Shown: positions 1-8,311 of the stretch, one piece after another
Layout of the letters: the number at the start of each line of letters is the position of its first letter
Position numbering within the stretch: the first letter of the stretch is position 1
Assembly (NCBI GenBank): GCA_016201205.1
Contig: JACQDF010000157.1
Coordinates: forward strand, 1 to 42,590
Source: Acidobacteriota bacterium
GTDB taxonomy: Bacteria > Acidobacteriota > Terriglobia > Bryobacterales > Bryobacteraceae
DNA length: 42,590 nucleotides
Reading direction: 5' to 3'
Program-made: the position numbers and the translations under genes
Notes under the pieces: model-generated
The model's input: the letters and a program-made list of their open reading frames with translations, nothing else
Database searches by the model: none
Told to the model about the DNA's origin: nothing

Positions 1-1
1 C

Positions 2-678
2 AGGCGGGTATTCGGAGCCCGCCCGAAGACCTTCAAATACTACGAGGAAATGCTGGCCGACCCGGAACTGGATGCGGTGATGATCGCAACCGGGGACCAC
101 CAGCATGCGAGGATTCTGGCCGGCGTGGTCCGGGCAGGCAAGGACTCCCCGACGACACTGTGGCCAACGGAGGCATTTTCGCGTGGCCAGACGGCCGCGA
201 GAATCCGGATACGTTCGCCTGCCTGTCGACGTTCGCCCGGAAAGAGGCGCTTTACAGCTTCAGTGTTTGCTTCGGCAACGCCTTTGGCGACCACACGATT
301 ATTCGAGGCACTCGCGGGACGCTGTATTCTCCAGGCGGCGAGGGATGCCCGCAGTGGTGGTTCATTCCTGAACCGGGCAGTGGCTGGCGCTCCAACGTCA
401 TTTTCGAATCGAAGGGCAAGAAGCCGCCCAAGCGCGAACTCGTCACCATTCCGGGACACACCGGGGTACCGCCGGTAGTACAGAGCGACGACCTGGTCTA
501 CCACACCGACAACTGGCTGGCGTGCATGCGCAGTCGTGAAACCCCCAACGGCAGCATCGACACCGGATTTGCCCATTCGGTCGCAGTAGTGATGGCAACG
601 CGGGCGTACCGCGAAGGGAAGAAGATCTACTGGAATAGGAAGGATGAAGAGATCCTCGACCATCCGCCGCCGGGCTAA
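2..678 (+). pseudogene. Gfo/Idh/MocA family oxidoreductase, 5'-partial, internally deleted and frameshifted
   Basis: The gene enters from the left edge. One frame (from base 2 to about 145) encodes the end of the Rossmann half, with the family-typical stretch MIATGDHQHARI and then AGKD, where an EKP motif would normally follow. The family's C-terminal domain is found instead in another frame from about 151 to 678 (VANGGIFAWPDGRENPDTF to a stop at 676-678). The middle, roughly 100-150 residues including the expected EKP lysine segment, is absent. This means an internal deletion joined out of frame near 142-152. Family members are NAD(P)-dependent sugar or inositol oxidoreductases, often Tat-exported in Acidobacteria. 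This copy should not make an active enzyme unless the junction is an assembly error. Confidence 0.75.
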
Positions 679-706
679 AGGCCGATCGCTCGAAACTGCT
701 CGCTGT

Positions 707-1252
707 TCAATACCTTCGAATGAAGGATTGGAACCCTGTTGCTTCCAGCGTCTTGTGGGCTTTCTCGATTTCGTCGGCGTCCTCGAGCGGGCCCACCAGC
801 ACGCGTTGAAGATTAGGCCCGGTGCCCGACGCCGTGCGCGCCTTCAGGCCGAGCCGCTGGAGGTATTCCACAAAGACTGCCGCGATTCCGCGGTCCAACA
901 GGCCGACTTGCCAGAAGGTCTGACCGCGGGGCGGGTCGGCCTGTGGCTCGGGAGTATTCACTGCCACAACAGGCTTTGGAGCCACAATCGTCTGCGCCTT
1001 GGCTTCCATGGCAGCCGGAGGCTTTGGCTGCGCCGGCGCGCGGCTTGGGGACGAAGCAGACCGCGTCGGATCAACCATGATCGCCGCCGCCGCGGGCCGG
1101 CTGCTTTCGAACTGAGCAGCCGTGATCGAGCGGCCGCAAACATAGGCAAGGGTGGCGACGAGGCCCATCACGACGAGACACATGGTGCAGACAGCGATCA
1201 GTTGCCGCTGGCCGAGGACAATGGCGAGTTGGTCGTCGGAGGCGTGGGTCAT
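707..1252 (-). CDS. SPOR-domain membrane protein
   Basis: 181 residues. A cytoplasmic N-terminus is followed by one transmembrane segment (about residues 18-40), a Pro/Ala-rich linker (about 45-105) and a C-terminal SPOR-like domain (about 108-181, beginning QTFWQVG, with the repeat-like VGPLEDADEIEKAHKTLEATG). SPOR domains bind denuded peptidoglycan glycans, commonly at the division septum, so the protein is probably an inner-membrane anchored cell-wall binding protein. No Shine-Dalgarno sequence is visible before the ATG. It is transcribed divergently from the gene at 1325 across a 72-bp gap. The specific role is not known. Confidence 0.8.
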   Translation of the reverse strand: MTHASDDQLAIVLGQRQLIAVCTMCLVVMGLVATLAYVCGRSITAAQFESSRPAAAAIMVDPTRSASSPSRAPAQPKPPAAMEAKAQTIVAPKPVVAVNTPEPQADPPRGQTFWQVGLLDRGIAAVFVEYLQRLGLKARTASGTGPNLQRVLVGPLEDADEIEKAHKTLEATGFQSFIRRY

Positions 1253-1324
1253 AGTACACTTGCGATCGGTCGGATCGGGGATTTTCTTTAGAGCGTTCTA
1301 AGTATTTCACCTGAGCAGGTCCTA

Positions 1325-2248
1325 ATGCCCGCACCCCGTGCAGTTTCCAAGGCTTTCCTCCGATATCGGAGTGTGGCATCCGACTACCGGCAGGCGCGCT
1401 TGGCGCGTCTCCGTGCAGCGCAGAACGCCGATGGCGGCTGGGGCTATTTCCCGAAACGGCACTCCTGGCTCGAGCCGACCTGCTACGCCCTGCTGGCGCT
1501 CCATAAGGACGCCGGGTCGGAGCAGGCCTGGCGGAGGGGCTGGGAACTGGTGCGTTCCTGGCAACTGGCCGATGGCAGTTGGAAGCCCAGTGCGAATGTA
1601 GCCACCAGCGGCTGGGCCACGGCGCTCTGCGTGACATTGCATTGCGTACAGGGGCTCTTTGATCAGCCGTTTCATCGCGGCGCTGAATGGATGCTGCAAA
1701 CGCGAGGCTCGGAAGGAAGCCTGTTGGAGCGCGCGATCAACCTGGTGCGCCCGCTGCCGGTGGAATACGACCGGCGTTTCAAAGGCTGGCCATGGCATCC
1801 GGAGACGACGAGCTGGGTCGAGCCGACGGCCCATTCTGTGCTCGCATTGAAGAAGTCGGCGGCGAAATTGCCCGGAGCGGCGGCGCGCATCGAAGAAGCC
1901 GAGCGGATGATGGCGGACCGGCGGGCCAAAGATGGCGGCTGGAACTACGGGAACAGGCGCGTGCTGAACGTGGACTTGCCCTCCTTCCCGGAGACCACCG
2001 CGATCGCGTTGCTGGGCTTACAAGGAAGCAAAGTGGTGGATCTGGAACCCGCGTTGCTTCTGGCCGGGCGGCACTTGCGACAGACGCGGTCGCCGCTCGC
2101 CAAAGCGTGGCTGGGGATCTCGCTTCGCAACTTCGGACGGGACCTGCCACCGCCGGCGGCGAGCGAGCCGGGGGACGATCTGCTGCTGGCGGCGCTGGAG
2201 GCGCTTGCCTATCCGCAGGGAGGGCATCAATGGCTCAAAGCAGGTTAA
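1325..2248 (+). CDS. Prenyltransferase/squalene-oxidase repeat protein
   Basis: 307 residues built of alpha/alpha-toroid repeats resembling squalene cyclase QW motifs: NADGGWGYFPKRHSWLEPT near residue 35, ADGSWKPS near 85, SWVEPTAHSVLAL near 160, KDGGWNYGNRRV near 200 and FPETTAIALLGL near 218. The DxDD protonation motif of hopene/squalene cyclases is not seen, and no signal peptide is evident. A cyclase role is therefore unlikely; a binding or polyprenyl-related role is only inference. Its 3' end overlaps the start of the DUF362 gene by 19 bp, so the two are translationally coupled and probably act together. Confidence 0.75.
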   Translation: MPAPRAVSKAFLRYRSVASDYRQARLARLRAAQNADGGWGYFPKRHSWLEPTCYALLALHKDAGSEQAWRRGWELVRSWQLADGSWKPSANVATSGWATALCVTLHCVQGLFDQPFHRGAEWMLQTRGSEGSLLERAINLVRPLPVEYDRRFKGWPWHPETTSWVEPTAHSVLALKKSAAKLPGAAARIEEAERMMADRRAKDGGWNYGNRRVLNVDLPSFPETTAIALLGLQGSKVVDLEPALLLAGRHLRQTRSPLAKAWLGISLRNFGRDLPPPAASEPGDDLLLAALEALAYPQGGHQWLKAG

Positions 2249-3180
2249 CCACACGCCGCGCCTTTTTTCCGCTGGCGGGGGCGGCGCTGGCTGCCGGCTG
2301 CAGCCGCACCCGGCGCGCGAATTCAGCAGTGTTCATTGCCAAAGCGGCTTCCTATACGGCGGATCTGGCCCGGCTGATGGAGTCGGGGATACAAGCCTGC
2401 GGGTTGGAGGTGCGTGGCAAGAATATCCTGTTGAAGCCGAACCTGGTGGAATTTGACCCGGCCACCGCGATCAACACGCATGCCGCGGTGATTGCCGCGG
2501 CTTTTGAGGTATTCCGCAAGCTGGGCGCCGCCAGCATCCGAATCGGAGAAGGGCCTGGCCATCGCCGGGACACGCTGTTTCTGGCGGAAGAGGCGAAATA
2601 CCGCGAATCGCTGTCCGGCTTCGAAAGCTTTTTCGTGGATCTGAATCGCGACGATGTGTCAGCGGTGAAAGGATTTGCGGATCGCGAAGAGATTTATCTT
2701 CCAAACACCGCGCTGGGCGCGGATCTCATCGTGTCGCTGGCCAAGATGAAGACGCATCATTGGGCGGGCGCCACCCTGTCCATGAAGAACCTGTTCGGGC
2801 TGACGCCAGGCTCGGTGTACGGCTGGCCCAAGAATCTGCTGCACCAGGTCGGCATCCCGCGCTCAATTGTGGAATTGAACCGCATCTTCCGCAAGACATT
2901 TGCCATCGTGGACGGCGTCGTCGGAATGGAGGGAAACGGCCCGATTCAGGGAACGCCGAAACCCTGCGGTGTCCTGGTGATGGGGCCCGATGTGGCAGCC
3001 GTGGATGCCACCTGCTGCCGCATCATGGGAATCAACCCTGCCAAGGTCACCTATCTTCAGATGGCGGGCGAACTGGGTCATACCGAGGAGTCGCACATCG
3101 AGCAAAGAGGAGAAAGCATCGCCAGCGTGCGGACTCCCTTTGCACTGATCGAGGAATTCCGTCACATCCGGCTGGCGTAG
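2230..3180 (+). CDS. DUF362 domain protein, Tat-type lipoprotein
   Basis: 316 residues from the ATG at 2230, chosen because it gives a complete export signal: twin arginine (TTRRAFF), hydrophobic stretch and lipobox LAAGC at about residues 18-22. The body matches the DUF362 family: KPNLVEFDPATAINTH near 68-83, AKMKTHHWAGATLSMKNLFG near 172-191 and DGVVGMEGNGPIQG near 230-243. Members of DUF362 often carry a ferredoxin-like 4Fe-4S segment; none (no CxxCxxC) is present here. The biochemical function of the family is unsettled. It overlaps the upstream toroid-repeat gene and is followed by a type-1 hairpin repeat. Confidence 0.82.
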   Translation: MAQSRLTTRRAFFPLAGAALAAGCSRTRRANSAVFIAKAASYTADLARLMESGIQACGLEVRGKNILLKPNLVEFDPATAINTHAAVIAAAFEVFRKLGAASIRIGEGPGHRRDTLFLAEEAKYRESLSGFESFFVDLNRDDVSAVKGFADREEIYLPNTALGADLIVSLAKMKTHHWAGATLSMKNLFGLTPGSVYGWPKNLLHQVGIPRSIVELNRIFRKTFAIVDGVVGMEGNGPIQGTPKPCGVLVMGPDVAAVDATCCRIMGINPAKVTYLQMAGELGHTEESHIEQRGESIASVRTPFALIEEFRHIRLA

Positions 3181-3191
3181 CAGGTTGACAC

Positions 3192-3256
3192 CTCCGCTTG
3201 CTCACGCGCGCGGCTCAGAAAGCGCTTCCGAGCCGCGACCGTCAGGGAGCGGCTGG
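3192..3256. repeat. Type-1 dispersed hairpin repeat, copy 1
   Basis: The core begins CCGCTTGCTCACGCG and contains the arms CGCGGCTC and GAGCCGCG around a 13-nt loop, followed by ACCGTCAGGGAGCGG. It lies in the 98-bp gap between the convergent DUF362 and sulfite reductase genes. Nearly identical cores occur at 8250, 9344, 11428 and 38868. A strong hairpin between convergent genes could act as a bidirectional terminator or mRNA 3' protector, which is inference. Confidence 0.85.
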
Positions 3257-3278
3257 CACACTCATTTCGTGGCAGGCC

Positions 3279-5054
3279 CTAGGCGGCGCACTCGCCGCGG
3301 CCCAGTTGCAGCGAGAAAGCCTCCTCATCGCCCCAATCCTTGTAGATCTCGGGGAACATCTCGATCGGCTTGGCCAGATCCGCCGTCAACTGCCGGAAGA
3401 ACTCGACCTTGTGGCGCAGAACAAACTCGCGGAAGCTCTCGCCGGCGGCGCGGTTGCTGCCGTAGTGGTCGATGACGCGCTGGACCGCCTCTGGTGCAAG
3501 ACGCGCCGGGATGCTCTGCACTGCAAGCGCGAAGCGCATGATGCCCCCGGCGTCGTAACCGCCGCCCAGCAGCATCTGGTAGTAAGGCACCTCCTTGCCA
3601 TCGATCTTGCGCGCGTTTCCGTAAAAGCCGATATCGCCGATCCAGTGGTGGCCGCAGGCGTTCGGGCAGCCGCTGGCCTTGATGCTCAGCTTACGCACCG
3701 CTTTGTCCGGGTGATTCTTCACTACGCCGGCCAGCGCGGCGCCGAGATTCATTGTCTTGGTCAGCGCCAGGTTGCACGAATAAGCGCCGGGGCAGGTGAC
3801 GATGTCGTCGATCTCATTGGCGCCCGCCCTGTTCAGTCCGATCAGCTTGAGCGCGGCGTAGACCCGCTTCAGATGGGACACCGGGATAAAGCCCAGCACC
3901 AGGTTCTGCACGATGGTCACCCGGAGCATGCCGTCTCCGGCGTCTTCCGCGATTCTGGCCAGCCCGCGCATCTGGTCCCCGGTGAGGTTGCCCTGTGGGA
4001 TCACGGCCGTCACCGCGGCGTAGCCGGGCTGGCGCTGCTGGTGGACGTTGGTTTCCAGCCATCGGTCGAATTCCGCATCCGGCGTGCGGTCCACCACCGG
4101 CAGCAGATCGCCCGTACCCAACGGCGGCGGCGCCGGGACGAATCCTCCGAATCCTTCCGGAACCGTCTCCAACGCCGCGATTCCACCATGGGCCTGAATG
4201 TCCTGATACTCGGCTTCGATGGTGGCCTTTACCCAATCCCAGCCGCGTTCTTTCAGGACAAACTTCAATCGCGCTTTGTTCTTGTTCTGACGATTCCCGT
4301 GCTTGTTGAACATCCGGATCACCGCTTCGATCCTCGGCACGAGATTCTCCACCGGCAGAAATTCATCGAGAAGATGGGCTTCGGCGGGCATCGGCCCCAG
4401 ACCTCCGCCAATCACCACCCGGAAACCACGCTGATCCCCACGCACGGCGGCGGTCAGCCCCACATCGTGAACGGCGCCCACCATCCGGTCTTCGGGATAG
4501 CCCGAAAACGCAATCTTGAATTTGCGCGGGAGGCTGTCCGTGAGTTCTTTGTGCAGAAACGCGAACGCGGCCTGCCGCGCATACGGCCTCACATCGAACA
4601 ATTCGCCGGGCAGCAAACCCGCCATCGGATCGCCGGTGACGTTGCGGACCGTGTTGTAGCAGGCTTCACGCGTCGTCAACCGAACATCGGCCAGCAATTC
4701 GAGCACCTCGGGCACCTTCTCGAGCGGCACGAAGTGGTACTGCATATTCTGCCGCGTGGTCAGATGGCCCTTGCCGCCGCCGTACTCGTCCGCGATGCGA
4801 GCCAGTTGCCTCATCTGCGCCGCTGTCATCGTCCCCCCTGGGATCTTGGTGCGGATCATCTGGACGCCGGCCTGCCGCTGGCTGTAGATGCCGCGCCGCA
4901 GACGGTAGGGGCGGAACTGGTCCTCGTTTATCTCGCCCGCGCGCAGCCGCCGGATTTGAAGGCGGAAGTCCTCGATGTCCTGGCGGACAATGTGGTCGTA
5001 ATCGGCCTCGAGGGTGGCGGCGAGGGAAAGAGGGGTGTCCTCGGCAATGTCCAT
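3279..5054 (-). CDS. Ferredoxin-type sulfite/nitrite reductase (siroheme)
   Basis: 591 residues, the usual length for assimilatory siroheme reductases of the NirA/Sir type. Two half-domains are visible: the first has IYSQRQAGVQMIRTKIPGG and HLTTRQNMQYHFV (about 55-110); the second carries the siroheme/4Fe-4S cysteines C421 and C427 in TCPGAYSC and C463 and C467 in GCPNAC. The reaction is the six-electron reduction of sulfite to sulfide or nitrite to ammonia, using ferredoxin as donor, in the cytoplasm. No other cys or nas gene is adjacent, so the substrate cannot be assigned from context. A perfect palindrome directly before the start codon suggests repressor control. Convergent with the DUF362 gene. 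Confidence 0.93.
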   Translation of the reverse strand: MDIAEDTPLSLAATLEADYDHIVRQDIEDFRLQIRRLRAGEINEDQFRPYRLRRGIYSQRQAGVQMIRTKIPGGTMTAAQMRQLARIADEYGGGKGHLTTRQNMQYHFVPLEKVPEVLELLADVRLTTREACYNTVRNVTGDPMAGLLPGELFDVRPYARQAAFAFLHKELTDSLPRKFKIAFSGYPEDRMVGAVHDVGLTAAVRGDQRGFRVVIGGGLGPMPAEAHLLDEFLPVENLVPRIEAVIRMFNKHGNRQNKNKARLKFVLKERGWDWVKATIEAEYQDIQAHGGIAALETVPEGFGGFVPAPPPLGTGDLLPVVDRTPDAEFDRWLETNVHQQRQPGYAAVTAVIPQGNLTGDQMRGLARIAEDAGDGMLRVTIVQNLVLGFIPVSHLKRVYAALKLIGLNRAGANEIDDIVTCPGAYSCNLALTKTMNLGAALAGVVKNHPDKAVRKLSIKASGCPNACGHHWIGDIGFYGNARKIDGKEVPYYQMLLGGGYDAGGIMRFALAVQSIPARLAPEAVQRVIDHYGSNRAAGESFREFVLRHKVEFFRQLTADLAKPIEMFPEIYKDWGDEEAFSLQLGRGECAA

Positions 5055-5071
5055 AATCTCTATAGAGATTA
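5054..5071. promoter_or_regulatory. 18-bp perfect palindromic operator at the reductase start
   Basis: TAATCTCTATAGAGATTA is a perfect inverted repeat in GC-rich DNA; it touches the ATG of the sulfite/nitrite reductase. Upstream on the reverse strand are a TATAGT box (5076-5071) and a TTGACG box (5095-5090), whose 13-bp spacing is too short for a standard promoter, so the exact -10 is uncertain. The location fits a repressor site at the transcription start. The regulator is unknown. Confidence 0.6.
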
Positions 5072-5185
5072 CTATATTCCACGCCGCCTCGTCAATCTAA
5101 ATCTGTACTTTCTCGTCTTCGACCCCATCCCCATCCCCGCCCCCGCCACAGCCCGTGCTACCGTCTCAGCTATCCTGAAAGTCTG

Positions 5186-6208
5186 ATGAACACCGTTCGT
5201 CTTACAGCGCACGTTAAAGCCGCCGGTTGAGCCTCCAAGCTGAGTCCAAAGGTTTTGGACCAGGTGTTGCGCCATCTGCCCAAGGTGGCCAACGAGAATG
5301 TGCTGGTTGGTTTCGATACGTCGGATGATGCCGGCGTGTACCGGCTGAGCCCGGAGTGTGCGCTGGTGCAGACGGTGGACTTCTTCACGCCAATCGTCGA
5401 TGATCCGTTCACCTATGGCGCTATTGCAGCCGCCAACTCCTTGAGCGACGTCTACGCGATGGGCGGACGGCCCCTCACGGCGCTCTCCCTGGTGGCGTAC
5501 CCCGGCAAAGGCGACCTTGATGTTCTCGAGCAGATTCTGCAAGGCGGCTCCTCGAAGATGCAGGAGGCTGGCTGCCCGGTCATCGGCGGACACAGCGTCA
5601 ACGACGAAGAGATCAAGTTCGGCTATGCGGTCACCGGTGTGGTGCATCCGGAACGGGTGTGGACGAACGCGGGGGCTCGCGCAGGCGACGAACTGCTGTT
5701 CACCAAACGGATTGGCACGGGTGTGATTGCGACGGCGCTGAAGCGCGGGGTGGCGAAAACGGAAGATGTAGCGGACGCGATCGGCTCGATGCTGATGCTG
5801 AACCAGGGCGCGGCCGAAGCGCTGGAGGGACTTACTGTACACGCCTGCACCGACATCACCGGCTTCGGCCTCATCGGCCATGCGCGTGAGATAGCCGAAG
5901 CGAGCGGCGTGACGCTGGAGATCGAGGCGAGCCGTGTCCCATTGCTTGCCGGCGCGCTCGACTACTCGCGTCAGGGCGCGATCGCGGGCGGGCTGAAGAA
6001 CAACCAGGAATTTGCCTCTTGCGATGTGGACATGGCAGCCGCGGTGTCGCCCGAACTGGAAGCTTTGATGTACGACCCGCAAACCTCCGGAGGCTTGCTG
6101 ATCGCCGTACCTGCCGCGGATGCAGCCCTGTTGCGGGAGCGCTTTCCGGCAGCGGTGCGGATCGGCCGGGTCACCGGGCGAGGGCAAAAGAGAATTCGCA
6201 TCCTATGA
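5186..6208 (+). CDS. selD: Selenide, water dikinase SelD with selenocysteine (UGA codon 15)
   Basis: SelD makes selenophosphate from selenide and ATP for selenocysteine and selenouridine synthesis. Reading from the ATG at 5186 gives MNTVRLTAHVKAAG, then TGA (5228-5230), then ASKLSPKVLDQVLRHLPK in the same frame. The TGA aligns with the catalytic Cys17 of E. coli SelD, and the essential Lys is kept three residues later. The rest is standard: VGFDTSDDAGVY, VDFFTPIVDDP, GGHSVNDEEI, TDITGFGLIGHA and DPQTSGGLL. Length with Sec is 340 residues, normal for SelD. Starting after the TGA at 5255 would remove the catalytic segment. A SECIS-like hairpin follows the UGA. Overlaps pyrF by ATGA. A TATCCT box at 5171-5176 would give a very short leader. 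No selA, selB or selC is in the window. Confidence 0.93.
5240..5263 (+). promoter_or_regulatory. Bacterial SECIS-like hairpin in selD mRNA
   Basis: Inside the coding sequence, GTCCAAA (5244-5250) pairs perfectly with TTTGGAC (5254-5260) around a GGT loop. Outside a single bulged A, CTG (5240-5242) pairs with CAG (5261-5263), giving a 10-bp stem. The first loop G is 21 nt after the UGA, inside the 16-37 nt window described for bacterial SECIS elements, and the G at the start of a small apical loop fits the SelB-binding consensus. Confidence 0.85.
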
Positions 6209-6891
6209 AGAATCCGATTATCGTGGCGCTGGATCTCGCTTCGGCCGGGCAAGCGCGCGATCTGGTGCGGTGTCTCGGCGACACGGTCGCATTCTACAAA
6301 GTGGGCATGGAGCTGTACGCCGCCGCGGGCATGGGCTTTGTCGAGGAATTGGCGGCCGAAGGGAGGCGCGTTTTCCTTGACCTGAAGTTTTACGACATTC
6401 CGGAGACCGTGAAGCGCGCCACCGCGCAGGTGGCGGCGAAAGGAGTTCATCTGCTCACGGTGCACGGAAGCGGCGCGGTGATGCGCGCCGCTGTCGAAGG
6501 GCGCGGCCAGGCCGCCCTGAAACTGCTCGGCGTGACCGTGCTCACCAGCTTCGATCAAAGTGACCTTGCCGACCTGGGCTATCCGTGCAAGCCGGAAGAG
6601 CTGGTGGCGCTGCGCGCGAGGAAGGCGAAAGAAGCCGCCATGGACGGGATCGTGTGCTCGCCGCTTGAAGCGGCGCAGATGCGCGAGATGATGGGACCTG
6701 GAGCGATCCTGGTCACGCCGGGTGTGCGCTCGGCCGGGGCGGGCCAGAGCGATCAGAAGCGCGTCGCCACGCCCGCCGAAGCGATCCGCAACGGGGCAAC
6801 GTATGTCGTCATCGGCCGGCAGATCACCCGCGCCCGAGATCCTCGTGCGGAAGTGCAACGCATCCTGGAGGAGATCGCCGCTCAGCCATGA
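6205..6891 (+). CDS. pyrF: Orotidine 5'-phosphate decarboxylase
   Basis: 228 residues, the normal length. It catalyses the last step of UMP synthesis, OMP to UMP plus CO2, in the cytoplasm. Visible motifs are IVALDL at the N-terminus, FYKVGMELY, the catalytic DLKFYDIPETV (D-K-D array near residues 60-70), LLTVHGSGA, and the phosphate-binding C-terminal part VTPGVRS and YVVIGRQIT. The ATG at 6205 overlaps the selD stop (ATGA), so it is translationally coupled to selD. Gene order selD-pyrF-sulfatase shows no pathway link; co-transcription looks like convenience. Confidence 0.95.
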   Translation: MKNPIIVALDLASAGQARDLVRCLGDTVAFYKVGMELYAAAGMGFVEELAAEGRRVFLDLKFYDIPETVKRATAQVAAKGVHLLTVHGSGAVMRAAVEGRGQAALKLLGVTVLTSFDQSDLADLGYPCKPEELVALRARKAKEAAMDGIVCSPLEAAQMREMMGPGAILVTPGVRSAGAGQSDQKRVATPAEAIRNGATYVVIGRQITRARDPRAEVQRILEEIAAQP

Positions 6892-6904
6892 TAAGATCTG
6901 CGGC

Positions 6905-8221
6905 ATGATCACGCGACGTCACTTATTGTCCACAGCGGCGGCCACGCCCTGGCTGAAGGCCGCCGATCGGAAGCCCAATATCATTTTCCTTTTTAGCGAC
7001 GACCATCACTTTCAGTGCCTGGGCGCGGCCGGCAATCCGCACATCCACACGCCCAACCTGGACCGGCTCGCCTCGAGCGGCATCCTGTTCATCAACGGCA
7101 TCATCAGCACCTCACAGTGCTGCCCCAGCCGGGGCATCATGCTGAGCGGGCGGGAGACGTATCAGACCGGCCTGCTCAGCAACGGCGCGACGGATTTCAA
7201 ACCCGGCGTGGGGCCCACGGTTGTCGAGCAGCTACGCCGCGGCGGCTACGACACCATTCACATCGGCAAATGGCACATCCGCCCGGAGCCCGGCCCCAGC
7301 GGCTTTAACCGTTCTCCACTGTGGCTGCGCGGCGGCGGCAGCATCTACCGCGATCCCATGCTGCGCCGCGGCCAGCAGGGCGCCGACGAGAAAGTCGAAG
7401 GGCACATTACGGACCTGTTCACCGATGCGGCCATCGGCGTGGTGAAGGACGCCAGGCAGCCGTTCTTCCTGTGGCAGGCGTACAACGCCCCCCACGTGCC
7501 GCTGTACGCAGCCCAGAAATACTACGACCGCTACCGCGGCAAGACCAATGAGCAACTCGCGCCACCGCTGCATCCCAAAGGGGGCAGCCCGTTTGATTGG
7601 GCGACCTACTATGCGGTGATCACGCATCTGGACGAAGCCATCGGCCGCCTTACCGATGCACTAAGGAAGTCGGGCCAGTGGGACAACACGGTGATCTTTT
7701 TCATCGGCGACAACGGCTACATGGCGGGCACGCGCAACTGGAACGGCAAGGTGCGCCATTGGGACGAGTCGGTGCGTGTTCCTTACTTCGTGTCGGGCGG
7801 CGCGGTCAAGAAGGCATTCCGTGTGGACGACCCGGTTGCTTCCGTCGATACAGCAGCCACGTGGCTGGACCTGGCGGGAATCAAGCCCGAGAAGCCTCTG
7901 GCCGGACGCAGCCTGCGCAGCTACCTCGAGACGGGAAAAGGGGATCTCGACGCCGCTTTTTCAACCTGGGACGACGGCCGCGCGGAAGGACTCGCGGCGC
8001 GGGTGGCCATCGAGCCGTACCGGCTGGTGCGCACCAGGCGGCACAAGCTGGTCGTCTGGCAATCGAAGAAGCAGGCGCTCTACGATTGCGTGGCGGATCC
8101 GGCCGAAGAGAGAGATCTCATCGAAGATGCGAAGCTGGCTGCTGTGCGTGAGGATCTGCGCAAGAAGCTGCGGGCGCGCATGGAAGTTACCGGGGACCAT
8201 GCCGTTGCCTGGTTCAGTTAA
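6905..8221 (+). CDS. Sulfatase (formylglycine-dependent), Tat-type signal
   Basis: 438 residues from the ATG at 6905, 13 nt after pyrF. The N-terminus TRRHLLSTAAATPWLKAA looks like a short Tat-type signal, so export to the periplasm is likely. The type I sulfatase signature is present: PNIIFLFSDDHHF (metal-binding Asp pair), SQCCPSRGIMLSGRETYQTG with the FGly cysteine in CxPSR (C-C-P-S-R), HIGKWH, and FFIGDNGYM with the second metal-binding Asp/Asn. Family enzymes hydrolyse sulfate esters of polysaccharides or choline; the substrate cannot be read from the sequence. Maturation needs a formylglycine-generating enzyme, not seen here. Followed by a type-1 repeat. Confidence 0.93.
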   Translation: MITRRHLLSTAAATPWLKAADRKPNIIFLFSDDHHFQCLGAAGNPHIHTPNLDRLASSGILFINGIISTSQCCPSRGIMLSGRETYQTGLLSNGATDFKPGVGPTVVEQLRRGGYDTIHIGKWHIRPEPGPSGFNRSPLWLRGGGSIYRDPMLRRGQQGADEKVEGHITDLFTDAAIGVVKDARQPFFLWQAYNAPHVPLYAAQKYYDRYRGKTNEQLAPPLHPKGGSPFDWATYYAVITHLDEAIGRLTDALRKSGQWDNTVIFFIGDNGYMAGTRNWNGKVRHWDESVRVPYFVSGGAVKKAFRVDDPVASVDTAATWLDLAGIKPEKPLAGRSLRSYLETGKGDLDAAFSTWDDGRAEGLAARVAIEPYRLVRTRRHKLVVWQSKKQALYDCVADPAEERDLIEDAKLAAVREDLRKKLRARMEVTGDHAVAWFS

Positions 8222-8249
8222 ACACGGCGTCTGAAGTGCTTGCGCAAGA

Positions 8250-8311
8250 CCGCTTGCTGACGCGCGCGGCTCAGCAAGGGCTTCCGAGCCGCGACCGTGA
8301 GGGAGCGGTTG
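8250..8311. repeat. Type-1 dispersed hairpin repeat, copy 2
   Basis: CCGCTTGCTGACGCG, arm CGCGGCTC, loop, arm GAGCCGCG, then ACCGTGAGGGAGCGG. It begins 28 bp after the sulfatase stop, and its right end supplies the first codons of the open frame that follows. Confidence 0.85.

Noticed and set aside
3198-5186. Long forward open frame opposite the sulfite/nitrite reductase
   Set aside because: It is the GC-rich antisense shadow of a clearly conserved siroheme reductase and resembles no family.
5255-5257. TTG start at 5255 for selD, avoiding the in-frame TGA
   Set aside because: It would remove the catalytic residue and Lys, and the upstream frame through the TGA matches SelD perfectly.
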